A stretch of DNA of 64,000 nt, from positions 372,001 through 436,000 of the forward strand of contig NZ_VUMG01000002.1 of the NCBI RefSeq assembly GCF_009696315.1. The letters run 5' to 3'. Position 1 is the stretch's first letter; each line of letters starts with the position of its first letter. Source of the DNA: Cutibacterium porci (lineage in GTDB: Bacteria > Actinomycetota > Actinomycetes > Propionibacteriales > Propionibacteriaceae). The notes under the pieces are model-generated. The model worked only from the letters and a program-made list of their open reading frames with translations. It had not been told where the DNA came from and ran no database searches. Position numbers and translations under genes: made by a program. Of the stretch, positions 35,635-43,772 are shown piece after piece.

Positions 35635-36297
35635 GTGCACATCGTCATTATGGGATGCGGCCGAGTTGGATCAAGCTTGGCCATCCTATTGGAGAAGCGC
35701 GGGCACGACGTGTCAGTTATTGACATCGACGAGAACTCGTTTCGCCGTCTAGGACCTGACTTCAAAGGACGGACAGTCAAGGGGGTCGGATTCGACCGAT
35801 CAGTACTCGAAAAAGCTGGGATCCGGGACGCTGACGGATTCGCTGCTGTGTCCAGCGGCGACAATTCGAACGTCCTGTCCGCCAGGGTGGTCCGCGAGGA
35901 ATTCGGCATCGACAACGTCGTCGCCCGTATCTATGACCAAGGCCGAGCCGAGGTCTATGAGCGGCTCGGGATTCCTACGGTCGCTACCGTCCGGTGGGCC
36001 GCAGATCAAGTGCTACGCAGCCTCATGCCGGAGGGATCTGAGCCGGCCTGGCGCGATCCATCCGGACAGGTGCGTTTGATTCGCGTCAACACCCACACCG
36101 ACTGGGTCGGAATGAAGATCTCCGCAATTGAGAACCGCATCCACACTCCTCTGCCATTTCTATTGAGATTTGGTCAAGGTATGGTCCCCGACGGGTCTAC
36201 CTTGCTTCAGGACGGCGACGTCGTCTACGCCGCCGTAGAGGTGGAGCGAATCACCGAAATCGAGGGCCTATTAGCCAAGCCACCGGTCAAGCGTTGA
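35635..36297 (+). CDS. ceoB: TrkA-family potassium uptake protein (CeoB)
   Basis: A 220-residue regulatory protein with an N-terminal RCK/TrkA-N Rossmann domain (residues 1-135), starting HIVIMGCGRVGSSLA with the GxGxxG nucleotide motif and the acidic end of beta-2 (VIDIDE), and a C-terminal TrkA-C domain (about 140-220). Such proteins gate potassium transporters in answer to NAD(H) or ATP/ADP and c-di-AMP. Start GTG 35635 has GGAGAGGGG just upstream. A second TrkA gene follows 40 bp on, and the KimA-like permease is divergent. Confidence 0.93.
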   Translation: MHIVIMGCGRVGSSLAILLEKRGHDVSVIDIDENSFRRLGPDFKGRTVKGVGFDRSVLEKAGIRDADGFAAVSSGDNSNVLSARVVREEFGIDNVVARIYDQGRAEVYERLGIPTVATVRWAADQVLRSLMPEGSEPAWRDPSGQVRLIRVNTHTDWVGMKISAIENRIHTPLPFLLRFGQGMVPDGSTLLQDGDVVYAAVEVERITEIEGLLAKPPVKR

Positions 36298-36337
36298 TCG
36301 TCACGGACGACGCTATTTACCCGAGGCAAGGAGAATC

Positions 36338-36997
36338 GTGAGAATCGTCATCGTTGGAGCCGGCAACGTCGGCCGATCCATTGCCCGTGAGCTGACCGCC
36401 CATGGGCACCAGATTTTACTCGTCGACAAAAACCCGAAAGCTATGAAGCCGGACACCGTCCCGGAAGCTGAGTGGCTGTGCGCGGATGCCTGCGAGCTGG
36501 CTACCTTAGAAGAAGCCCGCCTCGACAACTGCGACATTGCTATTTCGGCCACTGGCGATGACAAGGTTAATCTGGTGCACTCCTTACTTGCGAAGACTGA
36601 ATTTGGGGTGCCTCGGACAGTTGCTCGTGTCAATCACCCCGGTAACGAGTGGATGTTTGATCAGGTGTGGGGCGTCGACGTTGCTGTCTCGACCCCGCGA
36701 CTCATGGCCGCCCTTGTAGAGGAGGCCGTCACCGTCGGCGAGTTGGTACGTTTGTTTACGTTCCAGAAGGGACGCGCGAACCTTGTCGAACTCACCCTGC
36801 CCGACAATTCACCCCGAGTTGGCGACCGCATCCGAGATATCTCAATGCCAGGCGACGCCGTTTTAGTCGCCATCATCCGCGATGGCCAAGGCCGGGCACC
36901 CGAACGCGAGGCTGCTCTGGAGGCCGGTGACGAGTTGCTCTTCATGGTCTCACCCAATTACGAACCCGACCTTGTTGACCTGCTAGCGCCACGCTGA
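36338..36997 (+). CDS. ceoC: TrkA-family potassium uptake protein (CeoC)
   Basis: A 219-residue partner of CeoB: TrkA-N Rossmann domain beginning RIVIVGAGNVGRSIA with GxGxxG and LVDKNPKA, then a TrkA-C domain with VGDRIRDISMPGDAVLVAIIR. CeoB and CeoC would form hetero-octameric gating rings. AAGGAG precedes the GTG by 4 nt. No TrkG/TrkH channel gene is in the window, so the partner may be the divergent permease or a channel elsewhere. Confidence 0.93.
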   Translation: MRIVIVGAGNVGRSIARELTAHGHQILLVDKNPKAMKPDTVPEAEWLCADACELATLEEARLDNCDIAISATGDDKVNLVHSLLAKTEFGVPRTVARVNHPGNEWMFDQVWGVDVAVSTPRLMAALVEEAVTVGELVRLFTFQKGRANLVELTLPDNSPRVGDRIRDISMPGDAVLVAIIRDGQGRAPEREAALEAGDELLFMVSPNYEPDLVDLLAPR

Positions 36998-37056
36998 CGA
37001 CGTCTGACGCTTTCCGAGCCGTCGCTCTTTTCTCGGGCCTTGTCTCAGGCTCAGGG

Positions 37057-37080
37057 CGGCGGGCTGTCAACGGCCCGCCG
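37057..37080. terminator. Hairpin between ceoC and OB-fold gene
   Basis: CGGCGGGC/GCCCGCCG, 8-bp stem and 8-nt loop, in the 91-bp gap between convergent genes; no T-run on either side. Confidence 0.6.
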
Positions 37081-37088
37081 ACTGCCCC

Positions 37089-37475
37089 TCAGTCGGGAAG
37101 AACCGTGTACCGAGGGTTGTAGATAACCCGTCGTCCGCCAGCCTCAGTAATCATTCCCTCAACGCTCAGGCGTCGCCCAGCGCGCAAACCGGGAATACGC
37201 CGACGCCCCATCCAGATGAGAGTCACGGCACCGGTCCCGTCCCTGAGCTCCGCCTCAAGCCACCGATTGGTGCCCCGCGGGTTGAGGGTCAGCACCTCGA
37301 TGCGCCCCTGGAGGGAGGCGCGAGTACGCAACTTCGCCTCGGCAATCGTCGAGACTCCCGCATCAAGACTGGAACGCTGCAGATCGTCGTCAACGAGGTC
37401 CTCGTTGGACGCAACCATACGGTGCAGCACCCGGCGAAGCCTCGACTCGTGGTGAGGATCGTCGCCTTGAACCAT
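37089..37475 (-). CDS. OB-fold nucleic acid binding protein
   Basis: A 128-residue protein with an OB-fold (about residues 45-128): RTRASLQGRIEVLTLNP, WLEAELRDGTGAVTLIWMGR, IPGLRAGRRLSVEGMI, resembling the tRNA-anticodon-type OB domain of RecG and related proteins. It matches the position of Rv2694c between ceoC and the DUF3710 gene. It probably binds single-stranded nucleic acid; its partner is unknown. The ATG is one base after the DUF3710 stop, so both are co-translated. Confidence 0.85.
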   Translation of the reverse strand: MVQGDDPHHESRLRRVLHRMVASNEDLVDDDLQRSSLDAGVSTIAEAKLRTRASLQGRIEVLTLNPRGTNRWLEAELRDGTGAVTLIWMGRRRIPGLRAGRRLSVEGMITEAGGRRVIYNPRYTVLPD

Positions 37476-37476
37476 G

Positions 37477-38205
37477 TCAGGACTCCTCTGGACGCAAACC
37501 GTCAGGCACCTTCAGTGGAATGACGTCACCAGGGACGCGCGGGCTATCGTCACGACGCACCACGAGGTTGCAAAAGAACTCCAGCAGCAACTGTCCGGTG
37601 GAGTCGAGCTTGTCGCCCAGCGCCGACTCCCCCATAAGGACACCGCGCAGCAACCAGCGCGGCCCCTGGGCCAACCAGGTGCGCGAGACGTGGTAACCGT
37701 CTTCACCGTCGGGGCCCTTCATCGGAACGATACGGCGCAACTCGGCACCCATCGGGCCTGGACCGACATTGGCTTCGCCCCCCTGACTCGCGGTGCCGCG
37801 CACCATCTCTTCGTGGACTTCGTCGATCATGAGAGTCGAAGCGGGCGCGGCGAAAAGCGCAACCTCGATGGCTGAATTTCCCTGGACAACGAGCAGACTC
37901 TGGACGGCACCTGTGGTCTGGTCCAACTGGATCTGCATCTGCATGTTCTCAAATGGGGTGACGATGAGGGAGCCGAAGTCAATGCGCTCAACGTCGTCAG
38001 CGTCGAGATCCACCTCGTCAATATCGAAAGGCCCATCCTCACGGTCGAGGTTGATTCGATAAGCAGAGGTGTCTTTTTCCTCGCCATGCTCATCCTTCTC
38101 AGGGGGCTCCGTGGCGTCGAGGTCGTCAGGAGCCTCCTCAGTAGTCTCGAGCTGTTCGTCGATAACTTCCTCGACGTCGTCGTTGCGCTTCTTGCGACCG
38201 AACAT
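37477..38205 (-). CDS. DUF3710 family protein
   Basis: A 242-residue actinobacterial protein of unknown role. It starts MFGRKKRNDDVEEV, has a very acidic stretch (residues about 10-65), then the conserved core DREDGPFDIDEVD, RIDFGSLIVTP, MQIQLDQTTGAVQSLLVVQG and RWLLRGVLMG. AGGAAGGA precedes the ATG at 38205. It is always found beside dut and the OB-fold gene, as in Rv2696c, suggesting a link to nucleotide or nucleic-acid metabolism, but no activity is known. Confidence 0.88.
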   Translation of the reverse strand: MFGRKKRNDDVEEVIDEQLETTEEAPDDLDATEPPEKDEHGEEKDTSAYRINLDREDGPFDIDEVDLDADDVERIDFGSLIVTPFENMQMQIQLDQTTGAVQSLLVVQGNSAIEVALFAAPASTLMIDEVHEEMVRGTASQGGEANVGPGPMGAELRRIVPMKGPDGEDGYHVSRTWLAQGPRWLLRGVLMGESALGDKLDSTGQLLLEFFCNLVVRRDDSPRVPGDVIPLKVPDGLRPEES

Positions 38206-38260
38206 TGTGTCCTTCCTCGACCGACACTGTGGTGTCAACAAATGCAGTCTAAAATGAAGT

Positions 38261-38719
38261 CTATCCGTCAACCGGGGGCATACCGGAAACGCCGGTCGAA
38301 CCGTAGCCTCCCTGCCCACGCTCGGTCTCGTCGAGATCCTCGACTAACTCGAAAACAACGTGTGCTACTGGGACGACGACGAGCTGAGCGATCCTGGAAC
38401 CAGCATCTAGATGCACCGAATCTCGCGGATCGGTATTGACGAGCAGCACGTTGATCTGCCCGCGGTACCCGGAATCAATCGTTCCAGGTGAATTGACAAT
38501 CGACAGTCCATAACGCGCAGCTAGCCCCGACCGCGGGTTCACGAATCCCACATAACCGTCAGGAATTGCAACACGCACTCCCGTCGCGACCATCGCTCGC
38601 TCCCCTGGAGCCAAATCGACATCGTGACGGCAGGTGAGGTCAGCACCGGCATCACCGGGCATGGCGTATCGGGGCATCGCCTCGGGGTCTGCCACAGTCG
38701 GCACAACGACATCAGCCAT
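38261..38719 (-). CDS. dut: Deoxyuridine triphosphatase
   Basis: A 152-residue trimeric enzyme that hydrolyses dUTP to dUMP and PPi, keeping uracil out of DNA. All five motifs are visible: [21 protein letters not shown] with the catalytic Asp, GSRIAQLVV, and the C-terminal [10 protein letters not shown]. Its start lies inside the last codons of the DUF3093 gene (8-bp overlap), showing coupling. The PPi product could feed the PPi-dependent phosphofructokinase. Confidence 0.96.
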   Translation of the reverse strand: MADVVVPTVADPEAMPRYAMPGDAGADLTCRHDVDLAPGERAMVATGVRVAIPDGYVGFVNPRSGLAARYGLSIVNSPGTIDSGYRGQINVLLVNTDPRDSVHLDAGSRIAQLVVVPVAHVVFELVEDLDETERGQGGYGSTGVSGMPPVDG

Positions 38720-39233
38720 GATGATCCTCCATAGAGTTCGGAGAAGTCTCCTTGGACCTAGACGGGAACCCCACGACGTACTCGGACACGACAGCGGCGA
38801 GTTTCTCTGGATGCCGTGTACTGACGATCCATGCTTGGTGGGGATCAGCAGGATCAGCGAGCCTCAGCACAAGCCCAGATCGAATCCATGGCCGTGTCAC
38901 CAAAAACGACCCCACCTGGTGACTGGATCGCATGACTGAGTTCATCGTCGTGGCGTCCATACCTCGCACCCGATCGACCCAACACCACTCGATCCAGGAA
39001 CGGCCAACACCGAATCCGTCGTCAGTGACCACAATCCGCACACTTCCAGCTTTGAGGAAAGCTGCAACCACCGCGACGACGATAATGACGGCCACAATAA
39101 TCCCCGTGGTCAGGCTCGTCCACGCGCCCACCGCGACGATGAGTGACACCGCTACCGCCGCACCAATAAGCCACCATGACAACGGTGCCCAGAGTCTCTC
39201 AGAGTAGACCACTGATCCTGAAGGGAAATTCAC
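38712..39233 (-). CDS. DUF3093 membrane protein
   Basis: A 173-residue protein with two adjacent membrane helices (about residues 18-62) and a cytosolic, mixed alpha/beta tail with [13 protein letters not shown] and [11 protein letters not shown]. It belongs to the actinobacterial DUF3093 family, found beside dut as Rv2698 is in mycobacteria, though there on the other strand. The start is uncertain: GTG 39239, ATG 39236 and GTG 39233 follow one another; TAGTCT at 39240-39245 puts +1 at about 39233, so I chose that one. Confidence 0.82.
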   Translation of the reverse strand: MNFPSGSVVYSERLWAPLSWWLIGAAVAVSLIVAVGAWTSLTTGIIVAVIIVVAVVAAFLKAGSVRIVVTDDGFGVGRSWIEWCWVDRVRGMDATTMNSVMRSSHQVGSFLVTRPWIRSGLVLRLADPADPHQAWIVSTRHPEKLAAVVSEYVVGFPSRSKETSPNSMEDHHG

Positions 39234-39239
39234 CATCAC

Positions 39240-39245
39240 AGACTA
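39240..39245 (-). promoter_or_regulatory. Leaderless -10 element for DUF3093 gene
   Basis: TAGTCT is 6 nt before GTG 39233. It faces the plus-strand -10 at 39266, only 20 bp away, so the two promoters are almost superposed. Confidence 0.4.
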
Positions 39246-39265
39246 GTCGACGAGCCAGCACACCA

Positions 39266-39271
39266 TATGAT
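39266..39271 (+). promoter_or_regulatory. Leaderless -10 element for DUF4235 gene
   Basis: TATGAT is 6 nt before the ATG at 39278 with no Shine-Dalgarno. Confidence 0.5.
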
Positions 39272-39277
39272 GACAGC

Positions 39278-39577
39278 ATGATCCCAGAAAAGATCCTGTG
39301 GAAGGTTTACGCCGGAGCCCTCGGCGCGGTCACCACCATCGTCAGCCAGAAGGTCGTCGAGGGCGTGTGGAAATACGTCACTGGCGACGACGAAACCCCT
39401 CAGCCCGACGACCCAGAGGTGTCAACCACGAAGGCACTGTCGTGGGCTCTAGCTAGCGGCATCGGCATTGCCGGATCGCAGCTGCTCATGCATCGTTTCG
39501 TCAACAAGCGCTGGATGAACTTCAGCTCGGTTAACCCCATCACCGGTAAGAACATTGGCAATGACAGCGACGACTGA
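39278..39577 (+). CDS. DUF4235 family small membrane protein
   Basis: A 99-residue protein with an N-terminal amphipathic or membrane segment (ILWKVYAGALGAVTTIVSQKV), an acidic loop (about 38-52) and a second hydrophobic segment (ALSWALASGIGIAGSQLLM). It fits DUF4235, a family of small actinobacterial membrane proteins with no known function. Start ATG 39278 sits 6 nt after a -10 hexamer, so it is probably leaderless. A strong hairpin 20 nt after the stop ends transcription. Confidence 0.82.
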   Translation: MIPEKILWKVYAGALGAVTTIVSQKVVEGVWKYVTGDDETPQPDDPEVSTTKALSWALASGIGIAGSQLLMHRFVNKRWMNFSSVNPITGKNIGNDSDD

Positions 39578-39597
39578 TCGCCTTCCCTCATGACAGC

Positions 39598-39630
39598 AAT
39601 GGCCCCCGTCCATACTGGGCGGGGGCCATT
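39598..39630. terminator. Bidirectional terminator
   Basis: 15-bp stem AATGGCCCCCGTCCA/TGGGCGGGGGCCATT with one G-T wobble and a 3-nt loop, between convergent DUF4235 and DUF4193 genes. Confidence 0.8.
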
Positions 39631-39641
39631 CGCGTAAGAAC

Positions 39642-39938
39642 TCACACGCAATCGACGCAGTAGAACTGCCCGTCACGCTCCTCAGCTAGCTGGGACCGTC
39701 CTTTAACGAGAAAGCACGATGCGCAGGTAAATTCGCCAGATTGACGAGGCAGAACACGAACCGTCAATTCCTCGTGGGAAAGATCAGCACCAGGCAACTC
39801 GAAAGCTTCGGCAGCCTCGACTTCGTCCTCATCGACTTTGCCGGAGTTTTTATCGTTGCGCTGGTTCTTGAGCTCCTCAATGGAGTCCTCACTGACCTCC
39901 TCATCGGTCTTACGCGGAGCGTCATAATCGGTAGCCAT
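39642..39938 (-). CDS. DUF4193 family zinc-ribbon-like protein
   Basis: A 98-residue acidic protein of the actinobacterial DUF4193 family: MATDYDAPRKTDEE at the start, a charged middle, and a C-terminal zinc ribbon with CASC and CVDC about 25 residues apart. It matches Rv2699c in the dut-sigA neighbourhood. Its function is unknown; similarity in layout to transcription-associated zinc ribbons is only suggestive. GGAAGGTG precedes the ATG at 39938. It is divergent from sepH. Confidence 0.88.
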   Translation of the reverse strand: MATDYDAPRKTDEEVSEDSIEELKNQRNDKNSGKVDEDEVEAAEAFELPGADLSHEELTVRVLPRQSGEFTCASCFLVKGRSQLAEERDGQFYCVDCV

Positions 39939-40149
39939 GGTCACCTTCCAGTAAGGACTCGAGACGTCGTCAACCCGTCGTGAGACGAGATGCGACCGCA
40001 CAACATTCGCCCCCTTGTGTATCACACCTGTCAAATCAACAGACAGCGCGCATTGGCATCTGGGCGGTACCATCACGCCAGAAGGCAGTAAATTTGGTGA
40101 CTCACACAGCCAAACCCCGGCCGCCAAGGTCCGGGAGGGAAGGTGGACG

Positions 40150-41181
40150 ATGGACAGCGCTCTGAGCCCCCGCGAGATTCAATCGCGGATCCGTTCCGGG
40201 GCCACTGTCGAGGAAGTGGCCGCTGAGGCGGGCGTCGGCGTCGATCAGGTGGAACCATTCGCGGTGCCGGTCCTTGCCGAGTTGGACCACATCATCGAGG
40301 TTGCTATGACGTGCCCGGTGCGCCGTGCTGGGGCACCCGGATCCCATCGCACGCTGGGCACCGTGATCGCCCGAGTCGCCAAAGCCAACTCGATCCCTGA
40401 CGAGAAGATCGCCTGGCGGTCCTGGCGTCACGAGGACCGTACCTGGGCGCTGGAAGCGCATTGGCCGGCCTCCGAAGAGGGCGCTCCCGACGCCGCAACC
40501 TTCCGATTTGACCTCAAGGGACGGCATACCTCTCCCGAGGATGCCGGTGCGCGGTGGCTCGTCAATGATCGGTCCCCAGCCCCAGCCGAGCCCCTACCTG
40601 AGGGAGCTCCCGATCCCGACCAGGAGCCGACCCTCGACCTCAATGACGAGCTGGCGATCGTGCGGGCTGTCAGCAACCGCCAGCGCCACAGCTCTGATCC
40701 TGAGACTGTCGCTGGGATGACGAAGCACGACGGTGTCTATGACTTCGACTCCTCCTCGCCAGCCGACATGGACATGCTCTACGAAATGTTGGCCGGTTTC
40801 CAAGAAGACTCGGTGAACATTTATGAGGGCCTCGATACCCCGGTCCTTGATGCCCCGTCTTCTTCTGACGCTAGCCAGAGCCCTGAGCCAACAGAGGATG
40901 CGTCGCACGACGACGAGAAGCCGAAGAAAACCGGGGAGGACCAGTCACCTGTCCCCTCACGCCCAGCAACCGATTCACCGTCTTCCACACGCCAGGCCAC
41001 GACGTCGGCACCACGCACCAAGACCTCATTGGCTCACGCTGATACTGACACTCCACAACAGGATGCTCTCGTCGAGGAAGGCGAACGCCCCCGCAAGAAA
41101 CGCAAACCGCGTAAATCAAAGCGGGCGTCAATCCCGTCCTGGGATGAGATCATGTTTGGTGGCCCAACCCCACACGCCTGA
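40150..41181 (+). CDS. sepH: Septation protein SepH (DUF3071), short N-terminus
   Basis: A 343-residue cell-division protein. SepH binds and stabilises FtsZ in actinobacteria. The helix-turn-helix is at residues 5-40 (LSPREIQSRIRSGATVEEVA), followed by the conserved middle (IAWRSWRHEDRTWALEA), a long acidic, Pro/Ser-rich linker and the hallmark tail RASIPSWDEIMFGG after a Lys/Arg cluster. Most SepH proteins have about 55 more residues ahead of LxPREIQ; these are absent after the ATG at 40150, which has a strong GGGAGGGAAGGTGG upstream. An in-frame start at 40015 gives a 45-residue extension without the usual sequence. Confidence 0.88.
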   Translation: MDSALSPREIQSRIRSGATVEEVAAEAGVGVDQVEPFAVPVLAELDHIIEVAMTCPVRRAGAPGSHRTLGTVIARVAKANSIPDEKIAWRSWRHEDRTWALEAHWPASEEGAPDAATFRFDLKGRHTSPEDAGARWLVNDRSPAPAEPLPEGAPDPDQEPTLDLNDELAIVRAVSNRQRHSSDPETVAGMTKHDGVYDFDSSSPADMDMLYEMLAGFQEDSVNIYEGLDTPVLDAPSSSDASQSPEPTEDASHDDEKPKKTGEDQSPVPSRPATDSPSSTRQATTSAPRTKTSLAHADTDTPQQDALVEEGERPRKKRKPRKSKRASIPSWDEIMFGGPTPHA

Positions 41182-41229
41182 GACTCCCGACACCGGCAGG
41201 TCTGCACTGCGTGACCGCGATCCCAATAC

Positions 41230-41345
41230 CGCTACACAGTCTGAGCCGCTCCATAATCTCAGTCGCTACACAATTCAGCACTGAATACAATCAGGCGCGA
41301 TACAGAGTACAATCAGGTTCGATACTGAGTATGGTTAGGACTCTG
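41230..41345. repeat. Degenerate tandem repeat between sepH and tdk
   Basis: Three 17-bp units starting CGCTACACAG, CGCTCCATAA and CGCTACACAA (41230, 41247, 41264) run into three 22-bp units: ACTGAATACAATCAGG (41280), ACAGAGTACAATCAGG (41302) and ACTGAGTATGGTTAGG (41324). The last unit enters the end of tdk. The region lies between convergent genes and has no classic terminator. Confidence 0.65.
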
Positions 41346-41985
41346 ACCCATCAAAAGGTAAGGTCTGTTCCGAGAGGGTCGCCCTGGAAATCTCCCCGGT
41401 GATCCCCTGACGGTGATGACGTCGGCACAACACCTCGTAATGGATCTCTGATCCGCCACCGACGTCTCCGACGCCGACTTGGTCACCCTCACGCACCATC
41501 ACGCCATCGACGATTCGGGCATTATGGGTGGCGGGACGACCGCACCAGCACAACGGCGAAACCGGGGGTTCTACGACCCGGTCGGCCAGCTCAACGAGAC
41601 GCTTCGAGCCGGGAAAAAGCTCCGTCCGAAAATCAGCTAGGATTCCGAAACAGTAAACGTCGATTCCTAAATCATCGACGACCCGTGCCAGTTGGTCAAT
41701 TTGTTCGGGCCGATAGAACTGGGCTTCATCGCAGATGAGGTAGTCAATTCGTCCCCCTCGACTAAGGCGCGCGACGACGTCTTGGTAAAGGTTCAAGGCA
41801 CCAGTGACCTCAACAGCCTCGACACTCAATCCAATCCGCGAGGTGATCCGAGCACCACCGGAGCGGTCATGCATGGCGTATCGGACTCCTTGGCGATCGT
41901 GCGCCGACTGCGCATGATCCATTTGCAATGCCAGAGTGGACTTTCCGGAGTCCATCGGCCCGGTATGGAAAACGAGCTCAGCCAT
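41335..41985 (-). CDS. tdk: Thymidine kinase
   Basis: A 216-residue salvage enzyme that phosphorylates thymidine. P-loop GPMDSGKST at residues 9-17, the catalytic Glu in CDEAQFYRPEQI, a zinc site with CWCG and a later CRRHH, and the lasso region GLSVEAVEV are visible. Type II (TK1-like) tetrameric enzyme. Of the two nearby ATGs I chose 41985 because GAGG is 7 nt upstream; 41991 would leave the site too close. The 3' end overlaps the intergenic repeat. Confidence 0.95.
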   Translation of the reverse strand: MAELVFHTGPMDSGKSTLALQMDHAQSAHDRQGVRYAMHDRSGGARITSRIGLSVEAVEVTGALNLYQDVVARLSRGGRIDYLICDEAQFYRPEQIDQLARVVDDLGIDVYCFGILADFRTELFPGSKRLVELADRVVEPPVSPLCWCGRPATHNARIVDGVMVREGDQVGVGDVGGGSEIHYEVLCRRHHRQGITGEISRATLSEQTLPFDGSES

Positions 41986-42003
41986 CCTCATCCCTCACAG
42001 ACC

Positions 42004-43131
42004 TCATCCCTCACAAATCTGTGCCAGCAACGGAACTCGCATTTCACAGCGCGTAAGCGACCCGTGCATGCCAACCAGGGTGAGCTCTTTTGGCGTAGCC
42101 CGACTCATGATGGCCCAGTCGCTACGAGTGATAGCGAGGACATCGCCGAACCGGGACCGAGTGGATGCGTCTACGCGTCCAAAAAGGCCAGCCGCAACGG
42201 CGTGGTCGCCGATCACGATCTGAGCGCGATCTCCGAGCACTCGCTGCCATCGCTGTGCGACATCGTCGGGATGGCGGGTGTAAATGTGACGGAATCGGGG
42301 CTCACCGGCTAGTAAATCGACGTCAGCAAGCAATCCGCCCTCATCCTCAACCATGACGCGATGATCACCGGGCACGTCGATCATGCCGTGGTCAGCCGTG
42401 ACGACCAGCACCGTTCCAGGGTCAAGCTCGTCGAGGAGGGCACCCACAAGGTTGTCAACCCACATGAGGCGCGACCGCCATGCTGACGACTGCCATCCTT
42501 CGCCATGCCCAACGTGGTCCAAGGAGCGTTCATAGACGTACGTCAATGAAACGTCACCTGAGCGAGAGGCTCGCACAGTCTTGTCGACGCGTTCATCCAC
42601 GTCGTCCTCGTCGTGAATAGGAATGAATTGCGGCCCGCGTAAACTCGCGCGCGTTAATCCTGATCGCTGAAACCGTGCTGGGCCGACGCTGCTCACCGTC
42701 ACTCCCGCCGCGACAAGCGCCTCGAACGCCGTGGGATGGGGCTGGATGATTTCCGGGTCATCCCCATTTGCCCAGCTGAGGGCGTTCATGGCTCGACCAG
42801 AGGGCGCACGAAATGTGTATCCGGCGACGCCGTGACGTCCGGGCACCGTACCAGTGCCAATGCAGCTCAACGAGGTCGCCGTCGTTGAGGGCACCTGGCA
42901 CGTCAGATCGTGACACTTCTGCATGTCCGACAGAATTGGGGCAAGATGATAAAACTGCTCAAGGTTGTCTCGCCCCATTCCATCGACTAGCAGGAGGACG
43001 TACCGCGTCGCGTCAGGAAGCCCTAGGCCAGCCGGACCTTCGCCCAGGAGCGCCCGACCCATCGCGGGCACCAGATGAGAAAGCGTCTTAGGACCAGGTG
43101 ACGTGAGGTCGGAGGCGAGTGCGAAACTCAT
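42004..43131 (-). CDS. Alkaline-phosphatase-superfamily phosphodiesterase (NPP type)
   Basis: A 375-residue enzyme of the type I phosphodiesterase/nucleotide pyrophosphatase family. Metal ligands are in LLVDGMGRDNL, VPSTTATSL (nucleophile Thr), YVYERSLDHVGHG and VVTADHGMIDVPGDHR, with a last His in LVGMHGSL. There is no signal peptide, so it acts in the cytosol on a nucleotide or phosphate ester that cannot be named. Its ATG overlaps the DUF5998 stop by four bases (ATGA), a pairing common in actinobacteria; tdk follows 18 bp after its stop. Confidence 0.88.
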   Translation of the reverse strand: MSFALASDLTSPGPKTLSHLVPAMGRALLGEGPAGLGLPDATRYVLLLVDGMGRDNLEQFYHLAPILSDMQKCHDLTCQVPSTTATSLSCIGTGTVPGRHGVAGYTFRAPSGRAMNALSWANGDDPEIIQPHPTAFEALVAAGVTVSSVGPARFQRSGLTRASLRGPQFIPIHDEDDVDERVDKTVRASRSGDVSLTYVYERSLDHVGHGEGWQSSAWRSRLMWVDNLVGALLDELDPGTVLVVTADHGMIDVPGDHRVMVEDEGGLLADVDLLAGEPRFRHIYTRHPDDVAQRWQRVLGDRAQIVIGDHAVAAGLFGRVDASTRSRFGDVLAITRSDWAIMSRATPKELTLVGMHGSLTRCEMRVPLLAQICEG

Positions 43132-43772
43132 CGGGCTGTCCCCGTAACGGCCTGCATTCTTGTCGCGAATGCCATCAAACGGTCAACTTGGTCGGGACCA
43201 TCGGCCGCCGGGCTCATTCTGATGACGATATCGTCTCCGCTGAACGTTCCGGTGTAACCATGGTCTGCGGTACACAAGGGATCTGCGCAGGTGGCAGGTT
43301 CAAGTTCAATTCGCGAGACGGCACCCCATGTCATTTGGAGCCAGGTTTCGACTGTCTGTGACGAGGGGTCTGTACCGAATCGGTCAGGGTGCTGCACGAC
43401 GCGTGTAAGCACCACCGAATTCACGTGAGATAGCGGAATGGACTCGCTAGACGTCACCGCTTGCAACTGTCCTGCCTCAGCGCGCTCGTCAGTGTGGCCG
43501 ATCAACATTCGGGTCGCAGTGCGCAAGATCACGGTGAGGTGACGATGAACCTCGTCGTTGTCAAAAGTCGCCTCAAGGTGTAGCAGGTGGTCGAGAACGT
43601 CTTCCCCCGCCAAAGACGTCTCAGCAACATCAATAACCAGCTCAGGGAAAAATCCGCACGACTGGATCTCAGCTGCTAGGGCAGCCGGCAGAGGAGTTCG
43701 GGCTTGATCGACAGACTGACTCACCGCCCCATCGTCCCACGATGAAGCCTGATCCAGTAATCTCCAAGACAT
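43128..43772 (-). CDS. DUF5998 family protein
   Basis: A protein of up to 214 residues in the actinobacterial DUF5998 family: CGFFPELVIDVAETSLAGEDV, HLEATFDNDEVHRHLTVI, MLIGHTDER, AVSRIELEPATCADPLC and DHGYTGTFSGDDI. No function is known; the constant neighbour is the NPP phosphodiesterase. The start is uncertain. ATG 43772 overlaps the divergent gene's ATG in a shared CATG; GTG 43724, with GACGAT 6 nt upstream, gives 198 residues, closer to the family's usual N-terminus, and avoids the overlap. Confidence 0.82.
   Translation of the reverse strand: MSWRLLDQASSWDDGAVSQSVDQARTPLPAALAAEIQSCGFFPELVIDVAETSLAGEDVLDHLLHLEATFDNDEVHRHLTVILRTATRMLIGHTDERAEAGQLQAVTSSESIPLSHVNSVVLTRVVQHPDRFGTDPSSQTVETWLQMTWGAVSRIELEPATCADPLCTADHGYTGTFSGDDIVIRMSPAADGPDQVDRLMAFATRMQAVTGTAR
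43758..43763 (+). promoter_or_regulatory. Leaderless -10 element for App1-type gene
   Basis: TAATCT is 7 nt before the ATG at 43771; no Shine-Dalgarno. It would lie inside the DUF5998 coding region if that gene began at 43772. Confidence 0.4.
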
